From Deltaproteobacteria bacterium UBA6106 (lineage in GTDB: Bacteria > Desulfobacterota > Syntrophorhabdia > Syntrophorhabdales > Syntrophorhabdaceae), in assembly GCA_002428485.1 (NCBI GenBank), contig DIWM01000032.1, positions 15,951-57,944 on the forward strand: 41,994 nt of DNA. The letters run 5' to 3'. Positions 15,549 through 22,880 of this stretch are shown piece by piece. Below the pieces are notes generated by a model that was not told the DNA's origin, searched no databases, and worked only from the letters and a program-made list of their open reading frames with translations. Every line of letters begins with the position of its first letter. The stretch's first letter is position 1. Made by a program: the position numbers and the translations under genes.

Positions 15549-15683
15549 TGATTCCCCGCAGCCTGCTGCTGGGTGACACTGTTCCCTCTCCCCTCGCGGG
15601 AGAGGGTCAGGGCACAGGCAGCACAGCAGTATCATTATTCCCTCTCCCCTCGCGGGAGAGGGCAGGGTGAGGGGGCATGATCA
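15549..15683. repeat. GC-rich palindromic repeat, double copy
   Basis: GATTCCCCGCAGCCTGCTGC opens the unit, as at 12671. Two hairpin units CCCTCTCCCCTCGCGGGAG follow (about 15584-15606 and 15640-15662), the second ending GAGGGGGCATGATCATG exactly like the first locus. The 380-bp gap between the radical SAM gene and the DUF554 gene contains this repeat and the two promoters. The overlapping ORF here is made of repeat sequence and is not credible. Confidence 0.75.
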
Positions 15684-15736
15684 TGCCGCTTTGCGAAAAG
15701 GATAAGCGACACTGCAGCGCCCGGCGGAAATATTGT

Positions 15737-15765
15737 TTGAGAAATTATACAGGACGGTTTATATA
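15737..15765 (+). promoter_or_regulatory. Promoter of the DUF554 gene, placed for a leaderless mRNA
   Basis: TTGAGA (15737-15742), a 17-bp spacer, then TATATA (15760-15765). Only 5 nt (TAACT) separate the -10 from the ATG at 15771. The purine-rich AGGACGG at 15751 is too far from the ATG to serve as a Shine-Dalgarno. Confidence 0.5.
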
Positions 15766-15770
15766 TAACT

Positions 15771-16448
15771 ATGCTGGGCACCTTCATAAACGTTGGGACC
15801 GTAATACTCGGGAGCCTTATCGGTCTTGCGATCCATGCGAGGCTCCCGGAGCGATTGACGAAGATTTCCTTTCAGTGCATCGGATTATTCACGATTTTTC
15901 TCGGTTTTACCATGGCGGCAAAGACGAGCAATTTCCTTGTGATGATATTCAGCATCGTTCCGGGCTCGATCATCGGCGAGCTGATCGGTATCGAAAAACA
16001 TATGGACAGGCTGGCCGGACACATAAAGCAGAAGATAGGGTCGAAAAGCAAGAATTTCTCGGAAGGGTTCGTCACCGCCTTTCTCTTGTTCTGCATGGGC
16101 TCTATGACCATTCTCGGAGCAATTGAAGAAGGGCTTGGAGGGAGGCCGAATCTCCTTATTGCAAAGTCAGTCCTCGACGGATTCAGTTCACTTGCGCTGT
16201 CGGCGTCGCTGGGTCTCGGGGTCATCTTCTCCGTGCTCCCGCTATTGGTCTACCAGGGAGGGATAACGCTGTTTGCTGCGTCGCTCCAGCAGTTTTTCAC
16301 GGCCACACTGATAAATGAACTGAGCGCGGTGGGGGGGTTGCTCCTTATCGGCCTCGGCATTAACATCCTGGAAATAAAAAGGTTGAACATCCTCAATATG
16401 CTGCCCAGCCTCATCATCGCCGTTATCCTGGCCTACCTTTTCCTGTAA
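15771..16448 (+). CDS. DUF554 family integral membrane protein
   Basis: A 225-residue protein with about six or seven hydrophobic helices. It matches the DUF554 (YdfK/YqgA) family: GTFINVGTVILGSLIGL at the N-terminus, the conserved GSMTILGAIEEGL and LLIAKSVLDGFSSLALSASLG blocks, and the C-terminal GLLLIGLGINIL. The family has no established function and a transport role is only presumed. The gene is probably read from its own promoter; the next gene (sfsA) starts 43 bp later with a separate -10 box. Confidence 0.92.
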   Translation: MLGTFINVGTVILGSLIGLAIHARLPERLTKISFQCIGLFTIFLGFTMAAKTSNFLVMIFSIVPGSIIGELIGIEKHMDRLAGHIKQKIGSKSKNFSEGFVTAFLLFCMGSMTILGAIEEGLGGRPNLLIAKSVLDGFSSLALSASLGLGVIFSVLPLLVYQGGITLFAASLQQFFTATLINELSAVGGLLLIGLGINILEIKRLNILNMLPSLIIAVILAYLFL

Positions 16449-16476
16449 TCGCAGCTCACATTTTTCATTGCCAATC

Positions 16477-16485
16477 TGTTATAAT
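16477..16485 (+). promoter_or_regulatory. Extended -10 promoter of sfsA, placed for a leaderless mRNA
   Basis: A perfect TGTTATAAT (TGnTATAAT) ends 6 nt before the ATG at 16492. No Shine-Dalgarno is present and the -35 region is poor, as expected for an extended -10 promoter. Confidence 0.55.
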
Positions 16486-16491
16486 TATTTG

Positions 16492-17649
16492 ATGCGGATC
16501 GTTAATGACAGGTTGGAGAAGGCGGTTTTTTTAAGGAGGCCGAACAGGTTTGTGGCGGAGTGTGAGCTCAACGGAAAACCTGTCAGCGCCTATCTCCCAA
16601 ATCCGGGAAGGTTATGGGAACTGCTTGTTCCCGGCTGCACGCTCTATGTAAAGAGAAATCCCCCATCCGTCAAAATGTCGCATACTGTCATGGCAGTCGA
16701 GAAAGAGGGGATACCGGTCCTCCTTCATACGCACATGGCGAACGATGTAGCGGAGATCCTCCTCCGGCGGAGGCTGATACCGGGATGGGAGGATGCTGAG
16801 ATCGTTAAGCGTGAGGCTGTATTCGGGGAAAGCAGATTTGATTTTTTTGTCACAAGAAATGGGGGGGAGATGGTTATTGAAGTAAAGAGCTGCACGCTGT
16901 TCCGGAAAAAGCTTGCCATGTTCCCCGATGCGGTCACTACGAGGGGAAGCCGCCACCTGCTCGGATTGGAAAAGCTTTCAAGGGAAGGCGTGCAGACGGG
17001 CATCCTTTTTGTCGTCCAGTGGCCCCGCGCTGAATACTTTATGCCTGAGCACCACACAGACCTTGCATTTTCTCAAAACCTCCTGAAAGTACACGACGCG
17101 GTAGATGTCAAAGCAGTGTCTGTACGATGGAGAAAAGACCTCTCGCTGGACGATACTGTCAGGGAGCTTGTCATTCCCTGGGAAAAGATAGACAGGGAGG
17201 CAAAGGACTGCGGGAGCTATATTGTTGTCCTCCGCCTCGACGGGGATAAGCATATCGAAATTGGTGAGCTGGGTACAATTTTTTTCAGGAAGGGTTATTA
17301 TCTCTATGCCGGTTCTGCAAAGAGGGGACTCACAAAAAGGATAGAACGGCATCAGAGGCTGAGAAAGAACCTCTTCTGGCATATCGATTACCTGAGGGAG
17401 GAGACCTCGTTCTGCAGGGCGCTGCCCGTCCGCACGTCAGAGGACCTTGAATGCAGCATCGCCGGGAGCTTAAAGGAGATAGCAGACGGTCCTGTAAAAG
17501 GTTTCGGGTCATCCGATTGCCGGTGTGAAAGCCATCTCTTCTGGATGGAGAACGACCCGATGCGATTGCCGGCCTTCATCGATATGCTGTATGATTACAG
17601 GATGGGGAGGATAGAGAGGGAACTGATAGATGCCGACACATCCCGATAA
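16492..17649 (+). CDS. sfsA: SfsA nuclease-like protein fused to a DUF123/GIY-YIG domain
   Basis: A 385-residue fusion. The SfsA half (about 1-225) has FVAECELNGKPVSAYLPNPGR, the nuclease-like RFDFFV...MVIEVKSCTL core and FPDAVTTRGSRHL. SfsA was first linked to maltose metabolism and is now described as a nucleic-acid-binding or nuclease protein. The second half (about 230-375) is DUF123, a GIY-YIG relative: GSYIVVLRL, KGYYLYAGSAKRGL, RIERHQR, HWHIDY-like FWHIDYLRE and GSSDCRCESHLFW. The combination suggests a DNA repair or processing enzyme. The start at 16492 (MRIVNDRLEKAVF) matches the family N-terminus; the eight codons upstream overlap the promoter. The stop overlaps the upstream start option of nagA. 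Confidence 0.92.
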   Translation: MRIVNDRLEKAVFLRRPNRFVAECELNGKPVSAYLPNPGRLWELLVPGCTLYVKRNPPSVKMSHTVMAVEKEGIPVLLHTHMANDVAEILLRRRLIPGWEDAEIVKREAVFGESRFDFFVTRNGGEMVIEVKSCTLFRKKLAMFPDAVTTRGSRHLLGLEKLSREGVQTGILFVVQWPRAEYFMPEHHTDLAFSQNLLKVHDAVDVKAVSVRWRKDLSLDDTVRELVIPWEKIDREAKDCGSYIVVLRLDGDKHIEIGELGTIFFRKGYYLYAGSAKRGLTKRIERHQRLRKNLFWHIDYLREETSFCRALPVRTSEDLECSIAGSLKEIADGPVKGFGSSDCRCESHLFWMENDPMRLPAFIDMLYDYRMGRIERELIDADTSR

Positions 17650-18622
17650 AGATCATAAGGCGGAAAGGACAATGGGTAAAAGAACGCCTCACGACTTACG
17701 CCTTACGCCTCACGGGTTTATCGACATCCACACTCATGGCATCGGCGGATATGATACACGGGGCGCGACACCGGAAACCATCCTGAAGATCGCAGGGCTT
17801 CATGGCGCATACGGTGTTTCTGCGATCCTCCCCACCATCTACCCCACGTCCATCGAAAAGATGCGCGCCGACATGGCAGCGGTGAAGCAGGCGATGGAAA
17901 AACAGGGTTCGGAGTTCGGAGTTAGAGGTTCGGGGTTAAGACACGCCTCACGACTTATGCCTCACGCCTCACGGGTTCTCGGTGTTCATCTCGAGGGCCC
18001 TTTTCTGAACCCTGCGAGGTGCGGCGCCCTTGATGGCGGGTCATTTCTTGAGCCCACAGCAAGGAATTTCAGAAGGCTTATCGATGGATTTGAAGATATT
18101 GTGAGGATCGTGACTATTGCCCCCGAGCTGAAAGGGGCAAGGAAGCTCATCAAAGCCATGACAGATATGGGAATCATGGCGAGTATGGGCCATTCAGATG
18201 CAACCTACGCGGAGGCCGAAGCCGGCTATAAGGCAGGGGCGAAGGGCATCACCCATATTTTTAATGCCATGCGGGGCATTCACCACAGAGAACCCGGTAT
18301 TGCCGGATTCGGCCTGCTGAATAAAGAGGCCTACATCGAGGTCATTGCAGATCCCTTTCATCTCGATACAAAGACGATTGAACTGATCTTTCAAAACAAA
18401 GATCGCAGGAAGATCATCCTGGTCTCAGATTCGGTAAAAGGCTCAAAGCAAGCGTTGGCGCGAAACGGTATCAGAAACGAAAAAGGCAAGCTCCTCGGAG
18501 GGTCAATGACAATCTCAGAATCCGCACGGCGGCTCATCAGCATGGGACTGAGCGAGAAGGTCGTGATGGACTGCATCAGAAGGAATCCGGCAGCCTACCT
18601 TCGATTATCAGGTTTACAATAA
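17630..18622 (+). CDS. nagA: N-acetylglucosamine-6-phosphate deacetylase-like, N-terminally short and repeat-invaded
   Basis: NagA hydrolyses GlcNAc-6-phosphate to glucosamine-6-phosphate and acetate. Metal and active-site blocks are recognisable: FIDIHTHG, HLEGPFLNPARCGA, MGHSDATYAEAE, THIFNAMRG and LVSDSVKG. At 330 residues it is shorter than typical NagA (about 380). The N-terminal beta-sandwich that normally precedes IDIHTHG is missing, and repeat DNA abuts that motif (17684-17716). A second, longer repeat insertion (17905-17975) adds about 23 residues before VLGVHLEGPF. Both keep the frame open. The start may be 17630 or 17672 (MGKR). The catalytic core seems intact, so partial activity is possible, but this may be a decaying gene. 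No other amino-sugar genes are nearby. Confidence 0.8.
   Translation: MPTHPDKDHKAERTMGKRTPHDLRLTPHGFIDIHTHGIGGYDTRGATPETILKIAGLHGAYGVSAILPTIYPTSIEKMRADMAAVKQAMEKQGSEFGVRGSGLRHASRLMPHASRVLGVHLEGPFLNPARCGALDGGSFLEPTARNFRRLIDGFEDIVRIVTIAPELKGARKLIKAMTDMGIMASMGHSDATYAEAEAGYKAGAKGITHIFNAMRGIHHREPGIAGFGLLNKEAYIEVIADPFHLDTKTIELIFQNKDRRKIILVSDSVKGSKQALARNGIRNEKGKLLGGSMTISESARRLISMGLSEKVVMDCIRRNPAAYLRLSGLQ
17684..17716. repeat. Repeat inserted in nagA, copy 1
   Basis: The unit ACGCCTCACGACTTACGCCT and its continuation TACGCCTCACGGG is read in frame as TPHDLRLTPHG, directly in front of FIDIHTHG. It is the same unit as in the second nagA copy, and is related to the CCTTACGCCTGACGACTCACG units at 1770-1791. 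Confidence 0.75.
17905..17975. repeat. Repeat inserted in nagA, copy 2
   Basis: GGTTCGGAGTTCGGAGTTAG-type direct units are followed by ACGCCTCACGACTTATGCCT and CACGCCTCACGGG. The shared unit is read here in a different frame from copy 1 (HASRLMPHASR rather than TPHDLRLTPHG), which shows DNA-level insertion rather than a conserved peptide. Confidence 0.8.
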
Positions 18623-18639
18623 AGCGCTAAATCCCACGA

Positions 18640-18843
18640 TATAGCTCACTACTGATAACAAAATCCTAAATCCGAATATCTAAATCCTAAACAAATTCAA
18701 ATGTTCAAAATTCAAAACGTAAGAAGCATATGTTCATTTTGAACATTTGATATTTGAAATTAGATATTGTTTAGAATTTCGATATTAGGATTTCGTGCTT
18801 GTTTCTACTATGAGCTACGAGCCATCAGCCATGAGCTACACTA
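18640..18843. repeat. Composite fold-back repeat, copy 2
   Basis: The same architecture as 32-253. A degenerate left outer arm (TAGCTCACTACTGATAAC) is followed by AAATCCTAAATCC-type units. The core has perfect 14-bp arms TCAAATGTTCAAAA (18697-18710) and TTTTGAACATTTGA (18737-18750). A right AT-rich arm and ATGAGCTACGAGCCATCAGC then end just before the ffh operator-like dyad. Confidence 0.75.
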
Positions 18844-18849
18844 TGCGCT

Positions 18850-18876
18850 AATTTACATTGACTATCAATGTAAATT
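18850..18876. promoter_or_regulatory. Perfect 27-bp dyad (operator-like) over the ffh promoter
   Basis: AATTTACATTGA (18850-18861), the spacer CTA, then TCAATGTAAATT (18865-18876): twelve perfectly paired positions on each side. It covers the -35 box of the ffh promoter and lies upstream of the predicted transcription start, so it would act as DNA. It is not part of the repeat families seen elsewhere in the window. The regulator is unknown. Confidence 0.65.
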
Positions 18877-18886
18877 CGATTAAACT
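18858..18886 (+). promoter_or_regulatory. ffh operon promoter
   Basis: TTGACT (18858-18863), a 17-bp spacer, and TAAACT (18881-18886). The -10 ends 10 nt before the ATG at 18897, giving a leader of only a few nt without a Shine-Dalgarno. The -35 lies inside the 27-bp dyad. Confidence 0.6.
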
Positions 18887-18896
18887 ATATGCTTCT

Positions 18897-20228
18897 ATGT
18901 TCGAGAAATTACAGGAAAGATTAGAGACAACCTTCAAAAAGCTGAGGGGTTACGGAAAGCTTACCGAGGACAACATCAAAGAGACGCTGAGAGAGGTGAG
19001 GGTTGCGCTTCTTGAGGCAGATGTCAACTTCAGGATAGCCAAAGAGTTCCTTGAAAAGGTCAAGGAAAAGGCGCTGGGCGAAGGGGTGCTGATGAGCGTC
19101 ACGCCCGGGCAGCAGTTCATTAAGATCGTTCACGATGAGCTATGCGAACTGCTCGGAGCGACCAACAAGCCCCTCGACGTATCGGGGTCTACGCCCGTGT
19201 CGATCATGCTTGTGGGGCTTCAGGGATCAGGGAAGACAACCACGGCAGGGAAACTTGCCCTCGTCCTCAGAAAGAAGGGCAGAAGGCCGCTCCTTGTGCC
19301 GTCAGATATTTATCGTCCGGCAGCCATCGAACAGTTGACGAAAGTGGGAAAGCAGTTGAACATCCCGACATTTGCAGTGCCGCAGATAAAGGAACCTCTC
19401 GCGATATGCAAAGAGGCAAAGGCATACGCCATGAAGAACGGCTTCGACACGATGATCGTCGATACCGCGGGCAGGCTGCACATTAACGATGAGATGGTCA
19501 ACGAGCTCGTAGATCAGAAGAAGTTTTTAAATCCCAGGGAAACGCTCCTTGTGCTCGATGCGATGACGGGACAGGATGCGGTAAGCATTGCCGGGACATT
19601 CGATACAAAGCTCGGCGTCGACGGCATCATATTGACCAAGCTGGACGGTGACACGAGAGGCGGTGCGGCGATATCTATCAAGGCCGTTACGGGAAAACCG
19701 ATAAAATTTATCGGGATCGGTGAAAAGTTTGACGCCCTTGAAGCATTTTATCCTGAAAGGATGGCGTCCCGCATCCTCGGGATGGGGGACGTTGTTTCCC
19801 TCGTCGAGAAGGCGCAGGAAGTATTCGATGAGAGGCAGGCAAAGGATTTAGAGAAGAAGCTGAGAAAAGACGAATTTACTCTGGAAGATTTTAAGGAACA
19901 GATAAAACAGATGAAAAAGCTTGGATCAATCGAATCCATAGTAACGATGTTTCCTGGTTTTAACAAGATCAAAGGTATGATAAACTTCTCTGAGGCGGAA
20001 AAAGACATCAAAAGGGTAGAAGCGATCATCAATTCGATGACGGTAAAAGAGAGGATACGCCCGAATATCATAGATGGAAGCAGGAGGGTCAGGATATCGA
20101 AAGGCAGCGGCACCGGTGTCCATGATGTAAACGACCTCCTGAAGCGCTACATGGAAACGCGCAAGATGATGAAAAAGCTTACAAAGGGAGGCATGAAAGG
20201 CCTTCAAAGACAACTATTCATGAGGTAA
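18897..20228 (+). CDS. ffh: Signal recognition particle protein Ffh (SRP54)
   Basis: The 443-residue GTPase subunit of the SRP, which targets nascent membrane proteins to FtsY. The N-domain (FEKLQERLETTFKKLRGYGK) is followed by the G-domain with GLQGSGKTTTAGKLA, DTAGRLHIND, TKLDGDTRGGAA and GIGEKFDALEAFYPERMASRILGMGD. The M-domain contains RRVRISKGSGT and a short methionine-rich tail (METRKMMKKLTKGGMKGLQ). The start is the ATG at 18897 because the family begins MFEKL; the frame extends to a TTG at 18858, but that lies in the promoter -35. It is the first gene of the ribosome maturation operon and ends 11 bp before rpsP. Confidence 0.98.
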   Translation: MFEKLQERLETTFKKLRGYGKLTEDNIKETLREVRVALLEADVNFRIAKEFLEKVKEKALGEGVLMSVTPGQQFIKIVHDELCELLGATNKPLDVSGSTPVSIMLVGLQGSGKTTTAGKLALVLRKKGRRPLLVPSDIYRPAAIEQLTKVGKQLNIPTFAVPQIKEPLAICKEAKAYAMKNGFDTMIVDTAGRLHINDEMVNELVDQKKFLNPRETLLVLDAMTGQDAVSIAGTFDTKLGVDGIILTKLDGDTRGGAAISIKAVTGKPIKFIGIGEKFDALEAFYPERMASRILGMGDVVSLVEKAQEVFDERQAKDLEKKLRKDEFTLEDFKEQIKQMKKLGSIESIVTMFPGFNKIKGMINFSEAEKDIKRVEAIINSMTVKERIRPNIIDGSRRVRISKGSGTGVHDVNDLLKRYMETRKMMKKLTKGGMKGLQRQLFMR

Positions 20229-20239
20229 GGAGGTGGAAA

Positions 20240-20497
20240 TTGGCTGTTAAATTCAGATTGTCCAGGTTCGGATCGAAGAAAAAACCGTTTTACAGGATCG
20301 TTGTGGCAGATGAAAGGTCTCCCAGAGACGGCAGATTTATTGATAAGGTAGGATCTTATGACCCCTTAAAAGACCCTGCGGAAATAAAACTCGACAGGGA
20401 AAAGATAAAATCGTGGCACCAGAAAGGTGCAAGGCCCACTAAGACGGTCGAAAATCTGTTTAAAAAGGAAGGGGTTTTTAAGGAGCTAACACAATAA
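20240..20497 (+). CDS. rpsP: 30S ribosomal protein S16
   Basis: 85 residues, with the typical start MAVKFRLSRFGSKKKPFYRIVVADERSPRDGR split here into AVKFRLSRFGSKKKPFYRI and VVADERSPRDGR blocks, and GSYDPLKDP. Translation begins at a TTG codon, supported by an AAGGAGGT Shine-Dalgarno 6 nt upstream. Its place after ffh and before khpA-rimM-trmD is the standard order. Confidence 0.98.
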   Translation: MAVKFRLSRFGSKKKPFYRIVVADERSPRDGRFIDKVGSYDPLKDPAEIKLDREKIKSWHQKGARPTKTVENLFKKEGVFKELTQ

Positions 20498-20513
20498 CTT
20501 ATGGAGGTGGGGC

Positions 20514-20747
20514 GTGTTGAAGGAGTTAATAGAGTATATTGCGAAGGCGTTGGTGGATAACCCGGATCAGGTAAGGGTTTCTGAGATTGAAGGTGAAAAG
20601 ACATCCGTGATCGAACTGAACGTCGCTAAAGACGACCTGGGAAAGGTGATCGGCAAGCAGGGCAGAACGGCGAGAGCAATGCGGACTATCCTGAGCGCCA
20701 CTTCGACGAAGGTAAAAAAGAGAGCGGTGCTCGAAATCATAGAGTAA
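20514..20747 (+). CDS. khpA: KH-domain RNA-binding protein KhpA
   Basis: 77 residues forming one KH domain with the GxxG loop in LGKVIGKQGRTARAMRTIL. KhpA usually pairs with KhpB (Jag) to bind RNA and influence cell growth and division; khpB is not in the window. It starts at GTG (20514) with GGAGGTGG upstream. The stop overlaps the rimM ATG by 1 bp (TAATG). Confidence 0.95.
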   Translation: MLKELIEYIAKALVDNPDQVRVSEIEGEKTSVIELNVAKDDLGKVIGKQGRTARAMRTILSATSTKVKKRAVLEIIE

Positions 20748-21244
20748 TGAGATGGGTCCCTGTCGGCAGGGTACTGTCCATACACGGTATCAGAGGCGAA
20801 GTAAAGTTTCATTATTACAATGAGGCAAAGGAAGAGTTTCTCCGGTATGCCTCGCTCTATACCGAAAAAGATGATTCGATCATAGAGATAAAGCCGGCGA
20901 GCATCAGATCTCATAAAAATCTCTTTTTGATAAGATTTAAAGGTCTGGAAAGCCCTGAGGAGGTCTCCTTTCTCGTCAAAAAAGAATTGCTTGTGCGAGA
21001 GGGAGACCTCCCTCAGTTGGATCACGACGAGTATTACGATTACCAGCTTATAGGATTAAGCGTTCTAAATTCTGCAGGCGAGGAGATCGGTAAGGTAGGA
21101 AGCATGTTGCATACGCAGGCAAACGATATCCTTGTTGTTTCAGGAAAGCAGGAGATTATGGTGCCAATGATCGAAGGGTACATCATCGAGATCGACCTTG
21201 AGCGTTCCTTTATAAAGATACAGGAAGGCCTGGTCGTCCCATGA
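20747..21244 (+). CDS. rimM: Ribosome maturation factor RimM
   Basis: 165 residues with the N-terminal RimM domain (VGRVLSIHGIRGEVKFH) and the C-terminal PRC-barrel (YYDYQLIGLSVLNSAGEEIGKV, followed by ILVVSGKQEIMVPMI, both in split form). It assists 30S maturation by binding S19. The start codon overlaps the khpA stop and its own stop overlaps trmD by 4 bp, giving tight coupling. Confidence 0.97.
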   Translation: MRWVPVGRVLSIHGIRGEVKFHYYNEAKEEFLRYASLYTEKDDSIIEIKPASIRSHKNLFLIRFKGLESPEEVSFLVKKELLVREGDLPQLDHDEYYDYQLIGLSVLNSAGEEIGKVGSMLHTQANDILVVSGKQEIMVPMIEGYIIEIDLERSFIKIQEGLVVP

Positions 21245-21975
21245 TTTTCACCATACTGACACTTTTCCCCGATATCTTCCACTCCCCTTTGCAGGAAAGC
21301 ATTATCAAAAAGGCCTTTGATAAGGGGTTGGTAAACTTCAACATTATTAACATCAGGGATTTTGCCGCCGATGTTCATAAGACCTGCGATGACAGGCCAT
21401 ACGGCGGCGGACCAGGGATGGTCATGAAGATCGAACCGATCTACCGTGCCATGGAGCTTGTTGAAGGAATATACGGGAGGCCCAGATATGTGCTCTTGAC
21501 CCCCCAGGGGCGGCCCTTCGATCAGGTAACCGCAGAGAGATACGGGAAGCTTGCCCACATATGCCTTATCTGCGGCAGATACGAAGGGGTTGACGAGCGG
21601 GTAATAGACTGCGTAGACGAAGAGGTCTCGATCGGCGATTATGTGCTATCCGGGGGTGAGATACCTGCGCTGGTATTGATCGACGCAGTATCAAGGAACA
21701 TACCCGGTGTTCTCGGGAACGAAGGATCCGTTGCTGATGAAAGCTTCAAGGAATCCCTTCTTGAATACCCGCAGTATACGAGACCGGAGGTGTTTATGGA
21801 CATGGAGGTACCGGCGGTGCTTCTTTCCGGAAACCACGAGGAGATCAGGAAATGGCGGCGGAAAGAGGCGATCAGAAAGACGCTCCTGAAAAGGCCGGAC
21901 CTTATAAATAAGTTCGTCCCGACAGAAGAGGACGGGAAATTTATCAGAGAGATTATGGAGGAGTTCCCTGAGTAG
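21241..21975 (+). CDS. trmD: tRNA (guanine37-N1)-methyltransferase TrmD
   Basis: 244 residues. The SPOUT trefoil-knot core is intact: MIFTILTLFPDIF, DDRPYGGGPGMVMK, LICGRYEGVDERV and GDYVLSGGEIPALVLIDAV. It methylates G37 of tRNAs reading CNN codons, which prevents frameshifting. ATGA overlap with rimM. The stop region contains the start signals of the next gene. Confidence 0.98.
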   Translation: MIFTILTLFPDIFHSPLQESIIKKAFDKGLVNFNIINIRDFAADVHKTCDDRPYGGGPGMVMKIEPIYRAMELVEGIYGRPRYVLLTPQGRPFDQVTAERYGKLAHICLICGRYEGVDERVIDCVDEEVSIGDYVLSGGEIPALVLIDAVSRNIPGVLGNEGSVADESFKESLLEYPQYTRPEVFMDMEVPAVLLSGNHEEIRKWRRKEAIRKTLLKRPDLINKFVPTEEDGKFIREIMEEFPE

Positions 21976-22540
21976 TGTAAGTATAGCAGTGGTACATTAC
22001 CCGGTCTATGATAAAAACGGTGGAATCGTCGCTACAAGTATAACAAACCTGGAGATCCATGATATTGCAAGATGCTGCATGACTTTTGGTATTGACCTGT
22101 GCTATATTGTAACACCTTTGCCGAAGCAAAGGGATATTATGGAGAAGCTCATACACCATTGGACAGAAGGGTACGGCGCCCAATACAACCCGGCAAGGGG
22201 CGAGGCGCTGCAACGCGTGAGGATCAGGAACACTGTCGGCGAAATGATAGAAGATGCAAGCGCGAAAGGGAAACCCTTTGTGGTGGGAACCTCCTCAAGA
22301 GAAAGAAAGGGGAGGTCGATTACATACCGGGGACTTCACGAGTTTGTACAAAAGGGAAAAGACCCCTCCCTTATACTATTCGGAACGGGCTGGGGATTAA
22401 CCGGTGAAGTAGTGGACGTGTGCGATACAATGCTGGTACCTGTACAGGGAAGCGGTGATTACAACCACCTGTCGCTGAGAGTTGCGATGGGTATAATTCT
22501 TGATAGAATTTTTGGCCGGAGAGGAGGATACGATGAATGA
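21968..22540 (+). CDS. SPOUT-type RNA methyltransferase (PF09936-like), probable CTG start
   Basis: A SAM-dependent RNA methyltransferase family protein often found next to trmD in deltaproteobacteria. Recognisable blocks are VHYPVYDKNG, TSITNLEIHDIARC, GTSSRERKGRSITYRGL, LILFGTGWGL and GSGDYNHLSLRVA. The first ATG/GTG in frame is the GTG at 21989, which would begin inside the first beta strand (VHYPVY) and has no Shine-Dalgarno. A CTG at 21968 follows GGAGGAG by 4 nt and yields SSVSIAVVHYPVY, which fits the family, so I place the start there (190 residues). The CTG overlaps the trmD stop region by 8 bp. The exact RNA target is not known. Confidence 0.82.
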   Translation: MSSVSIAVVHYPVYDKNGGIVATSITNLEIHDIARCCMTFGIDLCYIVTPLPKQRDIMEKLIHHWTEGYGAQYNPARGEALQRVRIRNTVGEMIEDASAKGKPFVVGTSSRERKGRSITYRGLHEFVQKGKDPSLILFGTGWGLTGEVVDVCDTMLVPVQGSGDYNHLSLRVAMGIILDRIFGRRGGYDE

Positions 22541-22880
22541 GATGGTAGACATGATCGAAAAAGAACATATGAGGCTTGATCTGCCGGAGATTAATGTCGG
22601 TGACAACGTCAAGGTATATACGAGAATTTTCGAAGGAGACAAAGAAAGGATTCAGGTATTTGAAGGTCTCATCATCCGGAAAAGAGGCGGCAACACAAGG
22701 GCCACGTTTACGGTAAGGAAGGTCTCCTACGGTGTCGGCATCGAAAAGACATTCCCCAAGCATTCGCCGCTCATCGATAAGATCGAAATAACAAGCAAGA
22801 GCAAGATCAGAAGATCAAAACTGTACTATCTGAGAAACCTGAAAGGCAAGGCAGCGAAGCTTAAAGAAAAAAGGGATTAA
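22533..22880 (+). CDS. rplS: 50S ribosomal protein L19
   Basis: 115 residues with the L19 blocks NVGDNVKVYTRIFEGDKERI, VFEGLIIRKRGG, FTVRKVSYGVGIEKTFP and RRSKLYYLRNLKGKAAKLKE. The start at 22533 (MNEMVDMIEKEHM) has GGAGAGGAGG just upstream; the open frame runs 33 bp further but without support. It overlaps the methyltransferase stop by 8 bp and the rnhB start by 1 bp. Confidence 0.97.
   Translation: MNEMVDMIEKEHMRLDLPEINVGDNVKVYTRIFEGDKERIQVFEGLIIRKRGGNTRATFTVRKVSYGVGIEKTFPKHSPLIDKIEITSKSKIRRSKLYYLRNLKGKAAKLKEKRD

Noticed and set aside
15392..15670. A 92-residue plus-strand frame in the gap before the DUF554 gene
   Set aside because: Its second half is the GC-rich palindromic repeat and its start is inside the leader of the radical SAM gene.
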